DNA of 64,000 nucleotides, taken from positions 682,001-746,000 of the forward strand of contig CAJFCJ010000003.1 of NCBI GenBank assembly GCA_904063045.1, written 5' to 3'. The notes under the pieces were generated by a model. That model made no database searches. It was not told the origin of the DNA and worked only from the letters and a program-made list of their open reading frames with translations. The stretch comes from Dimorphilus gyrociliatus. Lineage: Eukaryota > Annelida > Polychaeta > Dinophilidae. Below are positions 1 through 13,481 of this stretch, one piece after another. A program made the translations under genes and the position numbers. Every line of letters starts with the position of its first letter. Positions within the stretch are counted from its first letter, which is position 1.

Positions 1-532
1 CTTTAGCCAGGCCCTTTCACAAACAAGATCATACTGCAGAGCAAAGTCCAGAAATAAGAAAAAAATTAATGAAATCAATATAAACATTTAGAAATATGAA
101 GCGAATATTTTTGCTTATATTTAGAAAGAATACAATATCAAAAGAGATAGAGAGAAGAGCAAAATGATGATGATAAAATCAAACCTTAGTTGCTACTGTC
201 TCGTCGAAATCCTCCTTGCTGTAAGTCCAACTGTCACAGGTCAATATTTTACTTGTTGCATTCCTATAATGTGCTACCACTCTACATTGCTCCCTCGTAA
301 CATTGACGACATCCTCATCCAAAGTTCCGTTGTAATTGCAAACATGTTCTGGGGTATAAGCAGTCCAAACAATACTCATCATATTAAATAAGGCTGATAA
401 TTCACAGAACATAATATACACTTGAAAGCATTTCTGATAAAACCCATATTCTCCTGTTAACTCGAAGAAACGATCTACCGTCACTTTTTCAAAAGTATTC
501 GATTTAAGATTCCCGTTTTCAGGTTCTTTCAT
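1..532 (-). CDS. SLC22-family organic ion transporter, 5' part (partial)
   Basis: N-terminal part of a major-facilitator transporter of the SLC22 type (organic cation, carnitine or anion carriers at the plasma membrane). Exon 1 is 185-532, with ATG at 530-532. Exon 2 is 1-33 and continues off the window. Exon 1 encodes a short cytoplasmic start, a first membrane segment near residues 37-57, and the beginning of the large Cys-rich, N-glycosylated extracellular loop (NGT, NVT and NAT sequons, several Cys). The donor follows VATK in phase 0. Exon 2, after a CTGCAG acceptor, reads YDLVCERAWLK, matching the family signature (Y/F)DLVCxRAWL at the end of that loop. The phase closes exactly. The rest of the 12-helix carrier lies outside the window, so the substrate class cannot be assigned. 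Confidence 0.85.
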
Positions 533-3500
533 CTTATTTCCTCTTCAAACTTCTATTTGATGATTATAATTAGTAAATTAATATAAAAACTTCAATTTAT
601 ATGTATATTTATACATTTGCATACGTTTGTTTTAAATATTCAGTATGCTACCAGTGTACCAGTAAATAGAATGAATAAATATTTATCAATCTATCGTTAT
701 ATAAATGGTATATGTATTATGCTTCTGAATTGAATTGTCTTCAATACGTTGTATAGTCTATTTTGTCATCAAAAAGTTCACACTCTACTATACCGCCACC
801 TATTTTGTAAAAGCTTTCAAGCTCGTTTCTCTCTTTTCTTATACACGTGCAAAAAATCTTAAAGAATTTTAGTGCGTAAGAATTAGCTTTTACACACGAT
901 TCTTTAACTAGATGGCACTATAATACTTTTTACATAAAACATTATAAATTATTAATAAGAGAATAAAATATGAACGGGGAAGAGGAGCAAGGGAGAGAAG
1001 GAAGGAAAAGATGAGTAGAACCTCTAAGCGAAGTAAAACAAGTGAAATAGAACGTATGCATAGAGGAGATCATTAGTGTTTTTATTCTACTTCTTTCATA
1101 GATAGAATGATTAAAGATATTTGAAAATTAAAAGGATAAAATTCTCTTCCTTTTCCGTTTTCTCTAAAAAGAGAAAGTAGAGCGAATGATATAATTTTCT
1201 GAATTTATACGATGATTAGAGGACCTAGTTCTTCTTCCTTCCTTTCCATTCCTTTTCTTTTTGATTGTATTTTTTTATGCTATTGTAAAGTATTACTTTC
1301 TATAACCATTCAAGTTATTGTTTTTCTAGTAAACAAATGCAAATAACGTAATGTTAAATAATAATAATAATAATAGTAAATAAAAATATAACAAACTGTT
1401 AACATACGCAACGACTTTTAGTGATTTATCAATAATACAAAAATCACCGTTCAGTATCAAGGGAAATAAAAGATTACTGAAAAATAATCTTTCTGATCTC
1501 AACCGTCCAGTGAGGGAAAAAAAGCAGAAGAGAGTTTGGACTGTAACTAACCCTTCTCTGCCCTCTTATTCTTAAAATAAAATAGGAAAAATGCGACGTT
1601 AATATATATACAAAGACTTGAGAGTGTGAAGGAAAAAGAAGAATGGGAAGAATAAGATGACAGTAAGAAAGGAATGAATGAATGATGGAAAACTAAGAAA
1701 GAGAGCTTTTATTTTAATAATAATAAAAGAAAACTATATAAACTGTCCAACTTAATTGAGATGCTGAAAACTATGACTATTGGCTCTTTTCGCAATTGAA
1801 TGTTATATTTCCGCAGTTTTAGTGATTTAGTTATACATTTCGCCAAAAACTGTTAGCTGTTTTGTATAAATGATGTCTTTTTTAGATCAAATATTTTAAC
1901 CAACGACGCCATCTGTCGCGTTCGATTTGAAAGACAAGGGATGAAATGAGAAGGCTGCTGGCATTTGGAAGAGCACTAATCGACGATAATCAGCTAGGGT
2001 AAGAGGATTTTTTTAACTTGAAACTAATTTTAGGATTATATACGACTAGTGATGTTATCGGACAATTTACCTTAATGACGTAATTAAGGTGTAGTTGGTT
2101 ATTATTAGTAACAAATATAATAGAAATATCTTTTTATTCATGGCAACTATAATATATCAATGATATGTACTGAATAAAAGCATAAAACTAAATCTTTCTA
2201 GCTTTTAGTCCTAATAGAAAGTTATTAGGAAGAGAAACAAGATAATTATTAATTAGAGAATATTATCAGTTGTGTTTAGTATAAAAATATTATTTATGTT
2301 AAACACGTCTATCGTGTCAAAGTAAAATTTATTTAATTATTCGTTAACGACTTCAATTGTCTGCGGCAATTTTCCTAGAGTTGACATTAAAAATCTATAT
2401 TAATTACCGTTAGATAGATACTTGAATTAAATATAAAAAATATAGTTATCTTTAAATCCTGTACTGCTTATCATTTTCTTCATACTCTATCGTATATAGG
2501 TATGATATACATAGGCTTACAAACTATTTCTCACCCTCTAATACAATTGAATTAATTAGCTATGGTACTTTTCTTTTCGTTCTGCGTCTTTCTTTGCATA
2601 GAGAAAATTTGTTCATTGCTTCTTGTTTATATTCTGAATTATTTACGAATTAGTTCAAGGAAAAAATCAAATGGGGTTCACAGCAAACTTAATGAAAATA
2701 AAAGGGCATGATGTGTGTGAGGGGTTTTTTTTACAGCTTTTATTTATATATGTATATTGTAAATGACGAATGGAAAAGAGAGAGAGAGGTAAGGTGGGGG
2801 AGAGGGGGAGACGGCCAGAGAAAATGGAAGAGAGCATATATAAATAGAGAAACTGTAGTGGTTGGGTTTCATCTATAACTGCAGGGTTGTTTCTTTCATA
2901 CCAATCAGTCAATTTTGCTTAGAGGAACAAGTTTTTGATTGGAAATAATCTAGAAAGGTTTGCATGCTTTTGCTAATTCGAGAGTGCAGCGCATTAATAT
3001 CCATATAATGGCTAATTAGTCAGATTAAGTTAAATGAAACCATAAAAAAGAAAGATAGATAGAGGGAATATACTCTACTATAAAATGGAAAAGTATGTAT
3101 GGCTTTTGAAAACAGGAAGCAAATGAGATTACTTAATAAGAATGTATAATAATAAAGAAAAAAGGGAAAGGACTAATACATCAAATTGGTGAAAAAGAGA
3201 ACGCAAAAAACAAAAGTTTATAGGCTAAAAATGCCATTTAAGAGTCACTTCATCAAGAGAGGAACGAAAAAAGGAAAAGCTATATGACCAATTAATTTTC
3301 TTATGTAATAAAGCAATAAAAGGATAAAAAGAATGAAAGGGAATAATAGAGAGGAAGCAGGTGGCACTAAAGTATTTTTACTTTTTTTAATATTATAAAT
3401 TGAATGGGGTGATTAATTTTTCTGACGATTCTCTTTCTCTCTCTCTCTCTCTCTCCCAGCTCCGCCTCCCCCTTTCAATTTTCAATTTAACAATTGTATT

Positions 3501-4184
3501 GTTACATTTAGCTGTATTATTATTGTATTATGTATTATATTATTTTTAACTTAAACTTTCGAATAAAGTTGAAAATTGATAAGAGGGAATGAATATTCAT
3601 TCTTCCGGCACTTACCCGTTCATTAGTCATAATTATTTCAATTACTCTCGAGACTAAGAGGTTATATGCTAGTCGCTCTTTTACTCAGACTTTTCGCACC
3701 AAATCGATAAGTTTGTAATTAAATTGATTCCTTTTTCTCCAGACTTTTCCAAACTCAATTTTCTACACTAGGCAATCAACGAGCCGCATAAAATCGATGA
3801 CGAACGAAAACACGTGCAATACTCAAGAAAAATTATCATAAATCAATCAAGAAATTCATAACTAATTGACGGATATTTCCATACATGATAACTCAATAAT
3901 TTATATATATATATATATAAATATTATAAGGTAACTAACTATATTCATACAAGTAGATATATACGTATGTATATAAATAAACGTTCGTGGCGACGCATCG
4001 TGACGATTTCAAACTCAAATCTTGGAAGCTTAGAGTTGAGAAAATAATGGAATTATAGACGTTCACTTATTCTGTGACGGAAGACTCATTTAGGGGAAAG
4101 AATTGTTTTTTCTTTCTTTCTCACCCCTCACGTATAGTTTACAAGGAAAGTGTTTGTCAAGAGAAAGGGGATCATGAAAGTGTA
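533..4184. other. Intergenic region, no gene recognised
   Basis: About 3.6 kb between the divergently transcribed SLC22-like and PLC-like genes. I see no coding exon. It is AT-rich with purine-rich stretches, a (CT)n run near 3430-3453 and a (TA)n run near 3901-3919. CTCF-like motifs (core AG[AG]TGGC) lie at 793-801 (minus), 905-918 (plus) and 3354-3367 (plus). Confidence 0.6.
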
Positions 4185-4710
4185 ATGAGTTTTAACGATC
4201 CACTCAAATTTACGATCGTTTCCATTCTACTGGTTTATTCTTGTAGTGCCGAGTGTAAATTTGATGGCTGGATGAATTGCTTGAAATTGGAAATTAATGG
4301 AAAAGCTCTATCGGAATTAGTTATTGCTGGAACACATGATAGCGTTTGTTTTAAAAAATCTACTGGATTGTTGGATTGGTCAACAGTACATGATGGAAAT
4401 TTAAAGTGATAATCAACCTTTTTAACCATTAATTTTATCCTTAATAAGTACTAAACCGAAAGAAAGAGAAACGAGGGAGAAAGTTACTTTTTTTTTTTAC
4501 ACTTAATTTATTTATAGTTTCTTAAACCGATGTGACCTTGAACATAGGGGACAAAGTTATAGGTATAAAATATAATGCTTTATGCTGCAGCTATCGATCT
4601 TGGAAACAAATTAACTATTAATCATTCTTTATTAATAGCAGATTGAAAGAGTCATAAATCCGTGATAATGTTAGGATCCTTGGGTAAAATAGTGAAAGAG
4701 ACAGAGGAAA

Positions 4711-4791
<81 letters not shown>

Positions 4792-7700
4792 GAGATTGAA
4801 ACAGAAATCCACAAATATGTATTATTTCGCTATGATATATAAAAGAGATTATAAACCATACGTATAATAATAAATTTGATTTATTTCCATAGTTGCTTAA
4901 TCTGAAAAATTTTCTCTCCAAATCTTTCCTTTTTAAATTTCCTATTTATAAAATATAAATAAGGTTTGGGATTTTATTTTAGGCAATTAAGAAGCGAGGG
5001 AGAAGAAATTTCCCTTTCTTTATTCTTACTATTTCTTAAGAATGAATAGGGCTATTTATCATACATAAGTATCGTACAATTCATTCTATGTCACCATAAA
5101 CTCTTTTCTCTTTTAATAATATACATAGAGCAAGCAATATGTATTATGAAAAACGGACGATGCGAATGGATCTTCTTATTATTACCTTCTTGAAATACAG
5201 TCTATTCCAGATATATTTGTATAGTTATTCAGGCGTGATAGCGTGTAAACCGTACGAAATAATGATTTGACAGAGATTCATTTCCTACTGTATAGAGTAA
5301 TTTTAAAGTTTATTCTTGTTTGTTTCGATATAAAGTTGAGATATACATATACTGTACATGTCTTAAGTGGACTTTGCTGTCTATTTTACCCTTCAATCTA
5401 ACCTATATCTTTAATATATTAGTATATTGAATAGTTAACACAATACCCTACTGTCTTTTATATAATATATTACACATTATTAAGTCCCTCAAGTAGATTA
5501 CTTAATTAGATTCTCTCCCAGCCCTCTTTCTCAATATTCTCGGACTTTTACCCATCAAATAATTCACATAACCTTTCCCTTCTAAAATCCCTAACGACTT
5601 AACCCATTCCTTTTTGGTTAACTCTTTTTTTTCTTTTTAAATTTAAATCTTAGAAGCAGTGTTGTTCACCTTGTATTAAAATAAGATTTACTGCTTCTCT
5701 GTTATGTATCAGTATGTATTAGGATACTCTCTGAATCTTATTGCTTTATCTCCTACAACCTTATTTTTACCCCTTAAGAAATCTATTCTGTATGTAGCCT
5801 CTTCTTTTTCCCTACTCTCCATTTTGCTGTCCATTTCTGTCTCGCTCTCTCACTGTCATTTTTATCCTATATGATATTGCTTCAACTATTTGAAGTCTCA
5901 ATTACAGCTACACCTCTCTATTATTATAAACATGTTTACAAATTTAAGTTGGTATATGTGATTCTACTATTCTATTTAGTTATTTTTAGAAGATATTTTT
6001 GGTAAAAATAATTAGCGTAGAAAGCATTAAAAGAAAGAGTTTTTGGTAAAGAAGAAATCAATTACATTCCGTCCTAATCAATTTTTATGCTCTAAGCAAG
6101 CAGGTGGCTATCCTCTTTTCATTCGATGACAAAAATATATAAAAACTATTACATATGCTATATATATATATATATGTCAAGGGTTTATATTCTATGTATG
6201 CTATCAAGTAAAATTTGTTGCTCTCTCCCTAATGTCACGTGATTGAAGCATTCTTTCCACTTGGGTATTTGTATAAGAGTGATAAAATAATGATACATAG
6301 TATAAATATACATGTATGTATGTGAGTAGATATGCAATATAAATATATAAATATATATGTAAACATATGGATACGTAGAGATAGAGATAGATAGATAGAG
6401 AGAGAGAGATGAAAAATTTTTATCAATATCTAATTTAAAATTAAATTATTCAAGAAATGTTATTTTTCAATTTAAACTTAACAATGTTTATTAATCTGAT
6501 AAAGTACCTCTTTAAAACTTATTCAAGGAAGATTATCATTTTGAAAAGGGAACAATTTGATGCTGGTTTCCGTTACTTTCACGTTGCCTTAACAGAAAAC
6601 CTTCAAATTGACTGCTACGGAAAGATAATTTTTACTTTGGATAAATTTCTGCTAGAAATCACCAATTTGACAAGGTCGGAGTTAATTTTGGTTGAATTAC
6701 AGATCATTGATAATCGGCATCGAACGTTAAATGTAATACGTGAGCTCGTTGCAAAGCGGCTAACTAACGGCTGCTTCTATTCTCAGAGCACGCAAACTGT
6801 TGCTGATCTACTGCAAAGCGGTTGCAATATTTTAGTTCTATTGAACGACGATAGTATATTAAGGTTAGAGCCATCTGATGATCCTGAACAGCTTTTTCTA
6901 TCAGTATCAAAGGGATTAATTGGAAGAAATGTCGGAATGTTAACAGTAGTCCATGCATACATAAATCCTCCTAAATATGCAGTATTTGGCGTGATATTTA
7001 CTGGATTTTTTAAAGGAAATTTTCTATTTTCAGCCATGTTCCCAAATAGAAACTAAACACATGTAAATCAAATAGAGAGTGAAGATATATATATAAAGAA
7101 AAGCCTAAAGACTAGAGGAAAGATTTAGGAAGATATTAGATAATCTATAAGTTGTACAAGCTTGTCATTCTTATTTTTATCAATAAGAGTTAGGCACGTA
7201 GATATTATTAATATAAATATTCGAAAGACCGGTTTAAATGCCAGGGTAAAGTAACAAGCAAAAATAGAAGCATTTGTTGTATGGATTGGATAACCCTGAC
7301 TAACTCTGTAAGGGATAAATCTCTTATATTAAATGTATAATTCTACAAGGGAGGCAGATTTCTCTTTCTCCTTTTTAAATATATAGCATTCTCATAATAA
7401 TACCCTTTATATTATATCTTTGAAGTTGATATTGAAAATTTTAGAAAGGATGAGGCGATTTCCACCTTTTTAGACAATTTTATTACTCTCTCTTTTTATA
7501 TTTCTATATTTAGATAGAAATGAGGCATCTATTTTTCGAGAACTGGCTTTTAAAAGAAATTTTCCTTAAAAAGTGATTTTATACTTGACAATTAGCTTAG
7601 TAGCCTACCGCAAAGGTTTACGGTTCAAGCCCTCTTTTTGCTGCTGCCCAAGGATGCTGACACTTAAGCGACATTGCATCGCTCTTTTAGCAACACTATG

Positions 7701-9038
7701 CTGCCTTTATGTGCTGTATTACGCAATATTTTTACTTCAATTACTTGGTGGATGGAATACTGCCTTCTCGTACGCTCTAGAACATTGCCAAGTTGTAAAT
7801 GAGCTGGGAAAATCATTTCAATCTGAATATGGATCAATTTTTACAATTTATTCTACTGTACAGCACAGTGGGGTCAATTCAATGATAAAACACTGGACAA
7901 GATCAAAATATCGCCCCAACATCTTTCTCGTCCATCATTTCCGGACTAGTGACGCCGCTAGCGTTGCGATATTGGCGAATGACGGCAGATTGATTCGCAG
8001 TTTGACGCTCGCCTTCCAGGGAAGCCCTACATATTTTGGTATGATGTTTTACGATAACGAATAATCCTTTATCAGGCTGTTAAACATTTGTAGAAAAATT
8101 CATATTTAAAGGGTTCTATTATTAAATGGGAAGGGAGAAATGGGAAATTGCTAAGAAATCTTTAAACCTAGTTAATAAGATAAACAACTAATTAAATAAG
8201 GTAGGCCTATTAAGTAAACTTATAAATTTTTATTGTATATAATTAAAATAAGAAAGAAATTAGCTTACTTAGAAAATTGTATAAGGTTCGTATAATGTAA
8301 AAGGACGAATTTTTTCGTTTAAAGATTAAAAGAAATCGAAACAGCTTGATAACATATAATTTACAAAATTGCTCTAAAATTGATAGTATAGTCTTTCAAT
8401 AAGAAAGATGAATTAGAATGCAACGAACCTGTTTCCTTATAAGGATCTTATTTCCTTTAAAAACTTATTTAACATATCTAGCTCCTTATAAACTACTCAA
8501 CAAAATAATCAATTAAATAACTATATTTAAGAAGGAGGTTCTACAATTCGTCCAAATGAATTGGTTTAGGAGATAATCTTTTACTAATAGACAGAAGGAA
8601 TGTATTAAATTTTTTTCGGTTTTAGCCTACAATTGCCCTACAACGGATGTTGCATACGTGGTTGTTTCAAAAGATGAAAACAAGGTTGTTGCTTCAGCCT
8701 TACTTAACGAGGGAGGATCAGTTGACATAAACGAGAACCAGTACCCTATGGATGCTGTCCTATTTGTTTACGTATCTACTAAAAATGGTGTTTGGAGGCA
8801 GTTATTTAGTGGAAATGTTCAAAAGTTAATTGAATCGGAGGAAGATTTATACATAAGATCAACAGAAGCGCAATCGGGCAGTGGATACGCCTACATTTCG
8901 AAAGAATACGATACATACGCCATCTCTTGTTCAGTTTTACCGAAACACAACAGTGTATTAAATTCTACTAGATGGAGCTGGACACCAAACTTTAGCATAA
9001 AAGTTCAAAAAGCATCAAAATTTCCTTTAAAATTTTAA
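4185..9038 (+). CDS. Secreted PI-PLC X-domain-like protein, probable pseudoenzyme
   Basis: Exon 1 (4185-4405) encodes a signal peptide ending near CSAEC and the X-domain start with an AGTHDS motif, whose His is catalytic in PI-PLCs. It leaves phase 2 and joins exon 2 at 6528, which contains GFRYFHVAL and runs to about 6981-6990. A third segment ends at 8038 (phase 1); its start is uncertain (possible acceptors near 7595-7668). The last exon is 8626-9038 and adds a C-terminal beta-rich region. Compared with the intact PLCXD gene at the right end of this window, RYLDIRV has become RYFHVAL and FHG has become CYG, so the catalytic Asp, Arg and second His are lost. A binding or structural role is more likely than phospholipid cleavage. 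The hydrophobic stretch near 7690-7750 is unusual inside an X domain. The 7573-9038 part could be a separate gene; I prefer one gene because its W-x(n)-NIFLVHHF segment resembles the X-domain end. Confidence 0.62.
4712..4790. repeat. Compound microsatellite (AG)n(ACAG)n
   Basis: About 26 AG units followed by about seven ACAG units, inside the first intron of the PLC-like gene. Open frames over it are repeat artefacts. Confidence 0.95.
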
Positions 9039-9272
9039 TAAAACTACAAAAAAAAGTTAATAAAGGATATAAAAATACTTAAAATAAATAAATGTTAAGG
9101 TTTTCTGTTATCAACTTTTTTATCAAAATATGAAGTTTTTAATTTACTTAAACTACACAAAGAAACACTTAAACCTTATTGTAACTAGCGAAGCTAATAA
9201 AAAGAGTCCTTTGTTTAGTATATCTTCAAAAAAAAGAAAATTTAAAAATTAAAGCCATTTAGCTAATCTATG

Positions 9273-11967
9273 TCAAGCAGTTTTCTCATGAAGCCAATAG
9301 GTTTTCATATCTCCTTTACCCTGAAAGCGATATTAGAATAGTGTAAGAAAGAATTCATTTAGTGAATTGTTAATAAAAGATGTGTTAGAGGGAAAAAAAG
9401 GTAAAGGAAATAAAGGGATAGATGGATAAAATATACTAATATATATAGAATGTCTTGGAAACGGAATCCGAAGGAACAAATGAACTTGTATTAGTTATAA
9501 GTTTCTTTGGTTTTGTTAATCGAAAAAAGAAGAAAATCGTATAATACCTTAAAGTACAATGCAAAGATACTCAAGTAAGATCTCTTTTTTGGGAATTTAA
9601 ATATGAGAAGCAATTGTTGTACTAATGAACTTCTACTAGTGATTCATTATAAAATAGTCTACTAATGGACTCAATGAAGAGAGAATTTCCATATTATACT
9701 TAACTAAATACTTATACAGATAGATTGATTAATGTTGGCAGAAAGAATGTAATAATAAACGAAAGCTATTGTTCGAAAGTCCAGTTAGGTGATTTTAGGC
9801 TAAACAAAAACTAAAAGTTACCTTAATTGGGATAAGTCCTCTATAGACCATTTGGAAATTTCCAGTAGGCCTTAAAAGGCTATAAGTCGACTGGCTAATA
9901 TGAACCTTCAACGGTTCCCCGCTACTTTCCATTCTTGATGCTGTATTTACAGTATCACCAAATCTAAAAAAAGAATCACATTATATATTTTAATTTGAGG
10001 TCTAATGTTTAAATTGAATTTGCTTACAGACAGTATCTAGGCATCTTGTTTCCAACAACCTTGCAAAAAAACATAATTTACATTCATAAATATTCATAAA
10101 ATTGGACGTAAACGATATGTGTATAAAAATATTAAGTTATACCCCTGCTGCACATGGTCCACTATGTAATCCAATTCTTAGTTTTAGAGTTTCATCAGGC
10201 AAATGAGGAATTGAGAAATTTTCTACAGACTTTAATAGTTTTAAAGCCATATTTGCAATTTCTACTGCGTGATGCTCAATTTTTTTTGGTATTCCACTAA
10301 CGACCATATAAGCATCACCAATTGTTTCAACTTTATAGACATTGAACGAATCGATGCAAGAATCGAATAAGCCGTACAATGAATTTAATAGATCAATAAT
10401 TTCATTTGGTGAACTTTTAGCGCTTAAAGTTGTAAATGAGACAATATCGCTGAAATAAATGCTAACGCAATCGTAAAATTCAGCGTGTACTTTTCTTTGC
10501 TGCTTTAAAAGTTCAGCAACAGACTTTGGTAACATTTGATACAATAATTTATCGGCTCTATTCTTCTCCTCCTCGACTTCGTGAGTTTTCTTTGAAACGT
10601 GAAGGGCGTATCGTACCACCTTAGTTGTCATAGAGCTAACGCAGGAGACGTACCTATAAGAGTTCAATTGATTAAAATGAGATTTTGTGTGTCTGATTGC
10701 ATTTTCCAAATACAAACCATAAGGATAGAATAACACAAGCTGTCGTAACTGCAATCATTATTCCTATATTAAGTTTTAACGAATTAGAAGCTTCTTCATC
10801 CAGTATTTCTAGTGATCCTAGAATAGCATCGCCTACTTTTTGCCTTGTTAGATCGATATTTGAAATAAATATGGACATGTTGGAATACCTATTTTCAATA
10901 GCATTGTTTATTTACTGATTTATTATGTTTAAATGCTATTTAAATATCAGACCAATATTTTCGGTTCATTTCTCTCATATTTATAGATGACATTTTGCAC
11001 ATTTCCAAATGATGACTATGCTCTACTGCCATTGACATTTTCATTATTGATTCTCTAGCCTCCATTGGTAAAGTTTTTAATAATATCGACACTTCCTATT
11101 CAAATATATAAAAAAAAATAATTAATGGCGAAAAATGAATACAAGATATTTTCTGAAAGATTAGCGGTATGATCTAACCTCGTATGAGACACTAGCTAAA
11201 TTTAGGTAAGTCTCTCCAGTAGCTGATTCCGATATGTACCAATGTTTTCGCATCATTTCTATTGAACAGGGTAGAAAATACGTAAATCCAAGAGACATCT
11301 TTAATTGAATAGCTGATGCTGCTCTTTCAAGAGCCATAAAAGCAACCATTTTGCTCCAAATGTCCTCTTTTGAAGGCAACACCAGATGAAAAGCCCCACT
11401 GTCCATAATGCTTTTATGAAATGTATAATACAGAGTCAAAACCTTTTCAAAGTTGCTATTTTCCGGTCCCGAATCCCCAAAGTCTTTTATGTGAGATCTC
11501 ATTTGCTTTAAATGATCTTTAATTTCTGATAAAGTAGCTAAAATTGTATCTGCTTCCACTCTAAGTAAACCATAATTATAAAATTCATTTAAAGCTCCAT
11601 CTGTCTTTTCAGTGTAGTTATTAAATATAGAGTAGAAAGACGATCTCTCTGAATGAAATTCACTTAATAATATACCGGCCAGTAATCCTTCTTCTCTACA
11701 GTTAACAGCGAATTTGGCAGCTAGAAGAGCATCTTTCATTTTGCTAAAACCTGATGAAATCTCTCTCTTTTGATTTACACTGGCCTTCAATTGTAATCCG
11801 CACATTATAAGGAGGACAGTAACAGGTGCAAACAGTACCATTAGCATCCTAAAAATTTGTTTAGTTTTACCTCCTTGATCCTTTACAATACTATGCATAT
11901 CTAACTCTGGTTCAACAACCGCAGAGCTCAATTTTAAAGAGTTTTTGAAAGATACTTTAAGAGACAT
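9273..11967 (-). CDS. NIT-domain membrane guanylate cyclase
   Basis: Exons in transcript order: 11179-11967, 10953-11095, 10718-10888, 10143-10653, 10028-10059, 9822-9963, 9273-9320; phases close to a 611-residue protein. Order: cytoplasmic start; membrane helix about 41-60; helical extracytoplasmic region about 62-345 resembling nitrate/nitrite-sensing NIT domains (the E-R-x-A/S and F-xx-S-I-M features are visible); second helix about 350-367; short linker with [20 protein letters not shown] dimerisation helix; class III cyclase domain. The catalytic part has FSDIVSF (metal Asp), VETIGDAY (guanine-specifying Glu), [17 protein letters not shown] (guanine-specifying Cys, transition-state Asn and Arg) and ends [10 protein letters not shown]. 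It should make cGMP. There is no kinase-homology domain, unlike natriuretic-peptide-type receptors. NIT-type cyclases are known from annelids, where they have been linked to nitric oxide signalling. The NIT assignment is by fold resemblance; the cyclase assignment is firm. Confidence 0.88.
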
Positions 11968-12159
11968 TTTGCCAAAACTATGTCAATCTAAAACCAAAAA
12001 AATAAGAAAACTTCCTTTAAGCATAAAGTGTAACTACTAACTAATTAAAAATATTAAAGCTACGAGAGAGATACATAATAATAAAAATATTTTTCACCTT
12101 TATTTACTAGTTTATTCCGTAAGATTTTAGCTTTCAATGGCAAGTTTGTTTGTTCTAGT

Positions 12160-12169
12160 ACGCATGCGT
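12160..12169. promoter_or_regulatory. ACGCATGCGT palindrome, NRF1-like
   Basis: A perfect 10-bp palindrome about 190 bp upstream of the guanylate cyclase start codon. It resembles the GCATGC core of NRF1 sites, which are common in animal promoters. Function is inferred from sequence and position only. Confidence 0.3.
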
Positions 12170-13471
12170 TACTGCTGGAGACAGAGGAGAGATTGAGATG
12201 GGCGGAGAAAGCAGTGAAGCAGGGCAGCATATTTTATTATCCTTAAATTAAGTTTTCTTTGATAATGCTAAGATACTATAAAGTACCAAATTTAACTTGC
12301 TTAAATATTTTAATACCTAATTTTACAATTTCATTGATTATTATGAAAATCATTGATATTAGGGCGTATGCTATTCTTAAATGCATATATTTAAATGACT
12401 CTATGAGGCCTAATTACCAAGCTGTTTTAAAGCTTTCCCCTTAGATGCATTAATTAATTCTTTAAAGTTATTAATGTATTAATTAATTGGAATAAATTTA
12501 TAAAAAGTTCCTTTATTCTTCATCAAGCTATTAAGTTTATTATGTTGTATTCTCAGTTGCTAATTGATAATTTGTATATCTTTAAGCATTGGGTTATTCA
12601 ACCTATATAGAATGTATATAATATAATATCTTACTGAAACTGAGCTTATAGATAGGAAAATGTACTGTTTGGATGAAATTTATAGCTGATTGTTTACAGA
12701 GATTACTAAGAAACGAGTCAAGAACAGCGATTTTAACTCAGTTAAGTTTAAAGATTATCGAATGATAGTAGTATAACTAACTACTTGACTGTTTGTTAAA
12801 AGTCCATAGTACTCTAATATATAGAACTATTATGTAATTAAAGAGAGTTTAGGTCAATATTGATAAAAATTACAATTGATAATGTATGTTTATTCTTTGG
12901 TTCATTCAAACCTGGCGTTTAATTTAAGACAAATTTTAAATGTAACAGAAATTATTATATTTCTCAATATAATACGTTTTAGTTTATTGCCTACTATCAT
13001 TAATATTTTATATTGTTTTGTTTTTTGTCTATTACTACAAGTTTTAACTGATTAATTGATATTAATGAAATTTATGAATGATATAGTTTAATATCTCATT
13101 TTCTGTGAAAAACCACTATTATAATCGAAAATTAAAGATTTATCCATTTAGAATTGTTTATTGGAAGCTCATCCGCAGCATTTTGATTTGATACCTTTAT
13201 TTGTCTAATGTGTACAACGATTTTCAAAAATGTGCCAATTGATACTACAGCGTGATGAATTTGTGGTGCAGCGAAAAATTTACGTTTTACAAGACACGAT
13301 AGATGTCGCTTTAACAGAATTTTAAAAACTTAACGGATAATTATAGCTATGTTCATCTATTGAAAGCAATTAACTAGTAAAGTCAAAAATTCATAACGAA
13401 TCCATCTTTTACATCAGGAAGAGAAAGTTGGCGGATCGCCAACAATTTGTGATTAGTATGCGTGTGTTTTC

Positions 13472-13481
13472 ATGACGTCAT
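13472..13481. promoter_or_regulatory. CRE/ATF-type palindrome ATGACGTCAT
   Basis: A perfect CREB/ATF consensus. A second TGACGTCA lies at 13765-13772. Between them is a splice-donor-like GAATTAG|gtatgt (13587), so this may be the promoter and first untranslated exon of the zinc-finger gene. Confidence 0.4.

Noticed and set aside
4618-4921. Leu/Ser-rich minus-strand ORFs
   Set aside because: Translations of the (AG)n(ACAG)n microsatellite.
6457-6527. N-terminal extension of the frame containing the PLC-like exon
   Set aside because: The splice acceptor at 6526-6527 and matching phase from 4405 show that the open frame upstream is intron.
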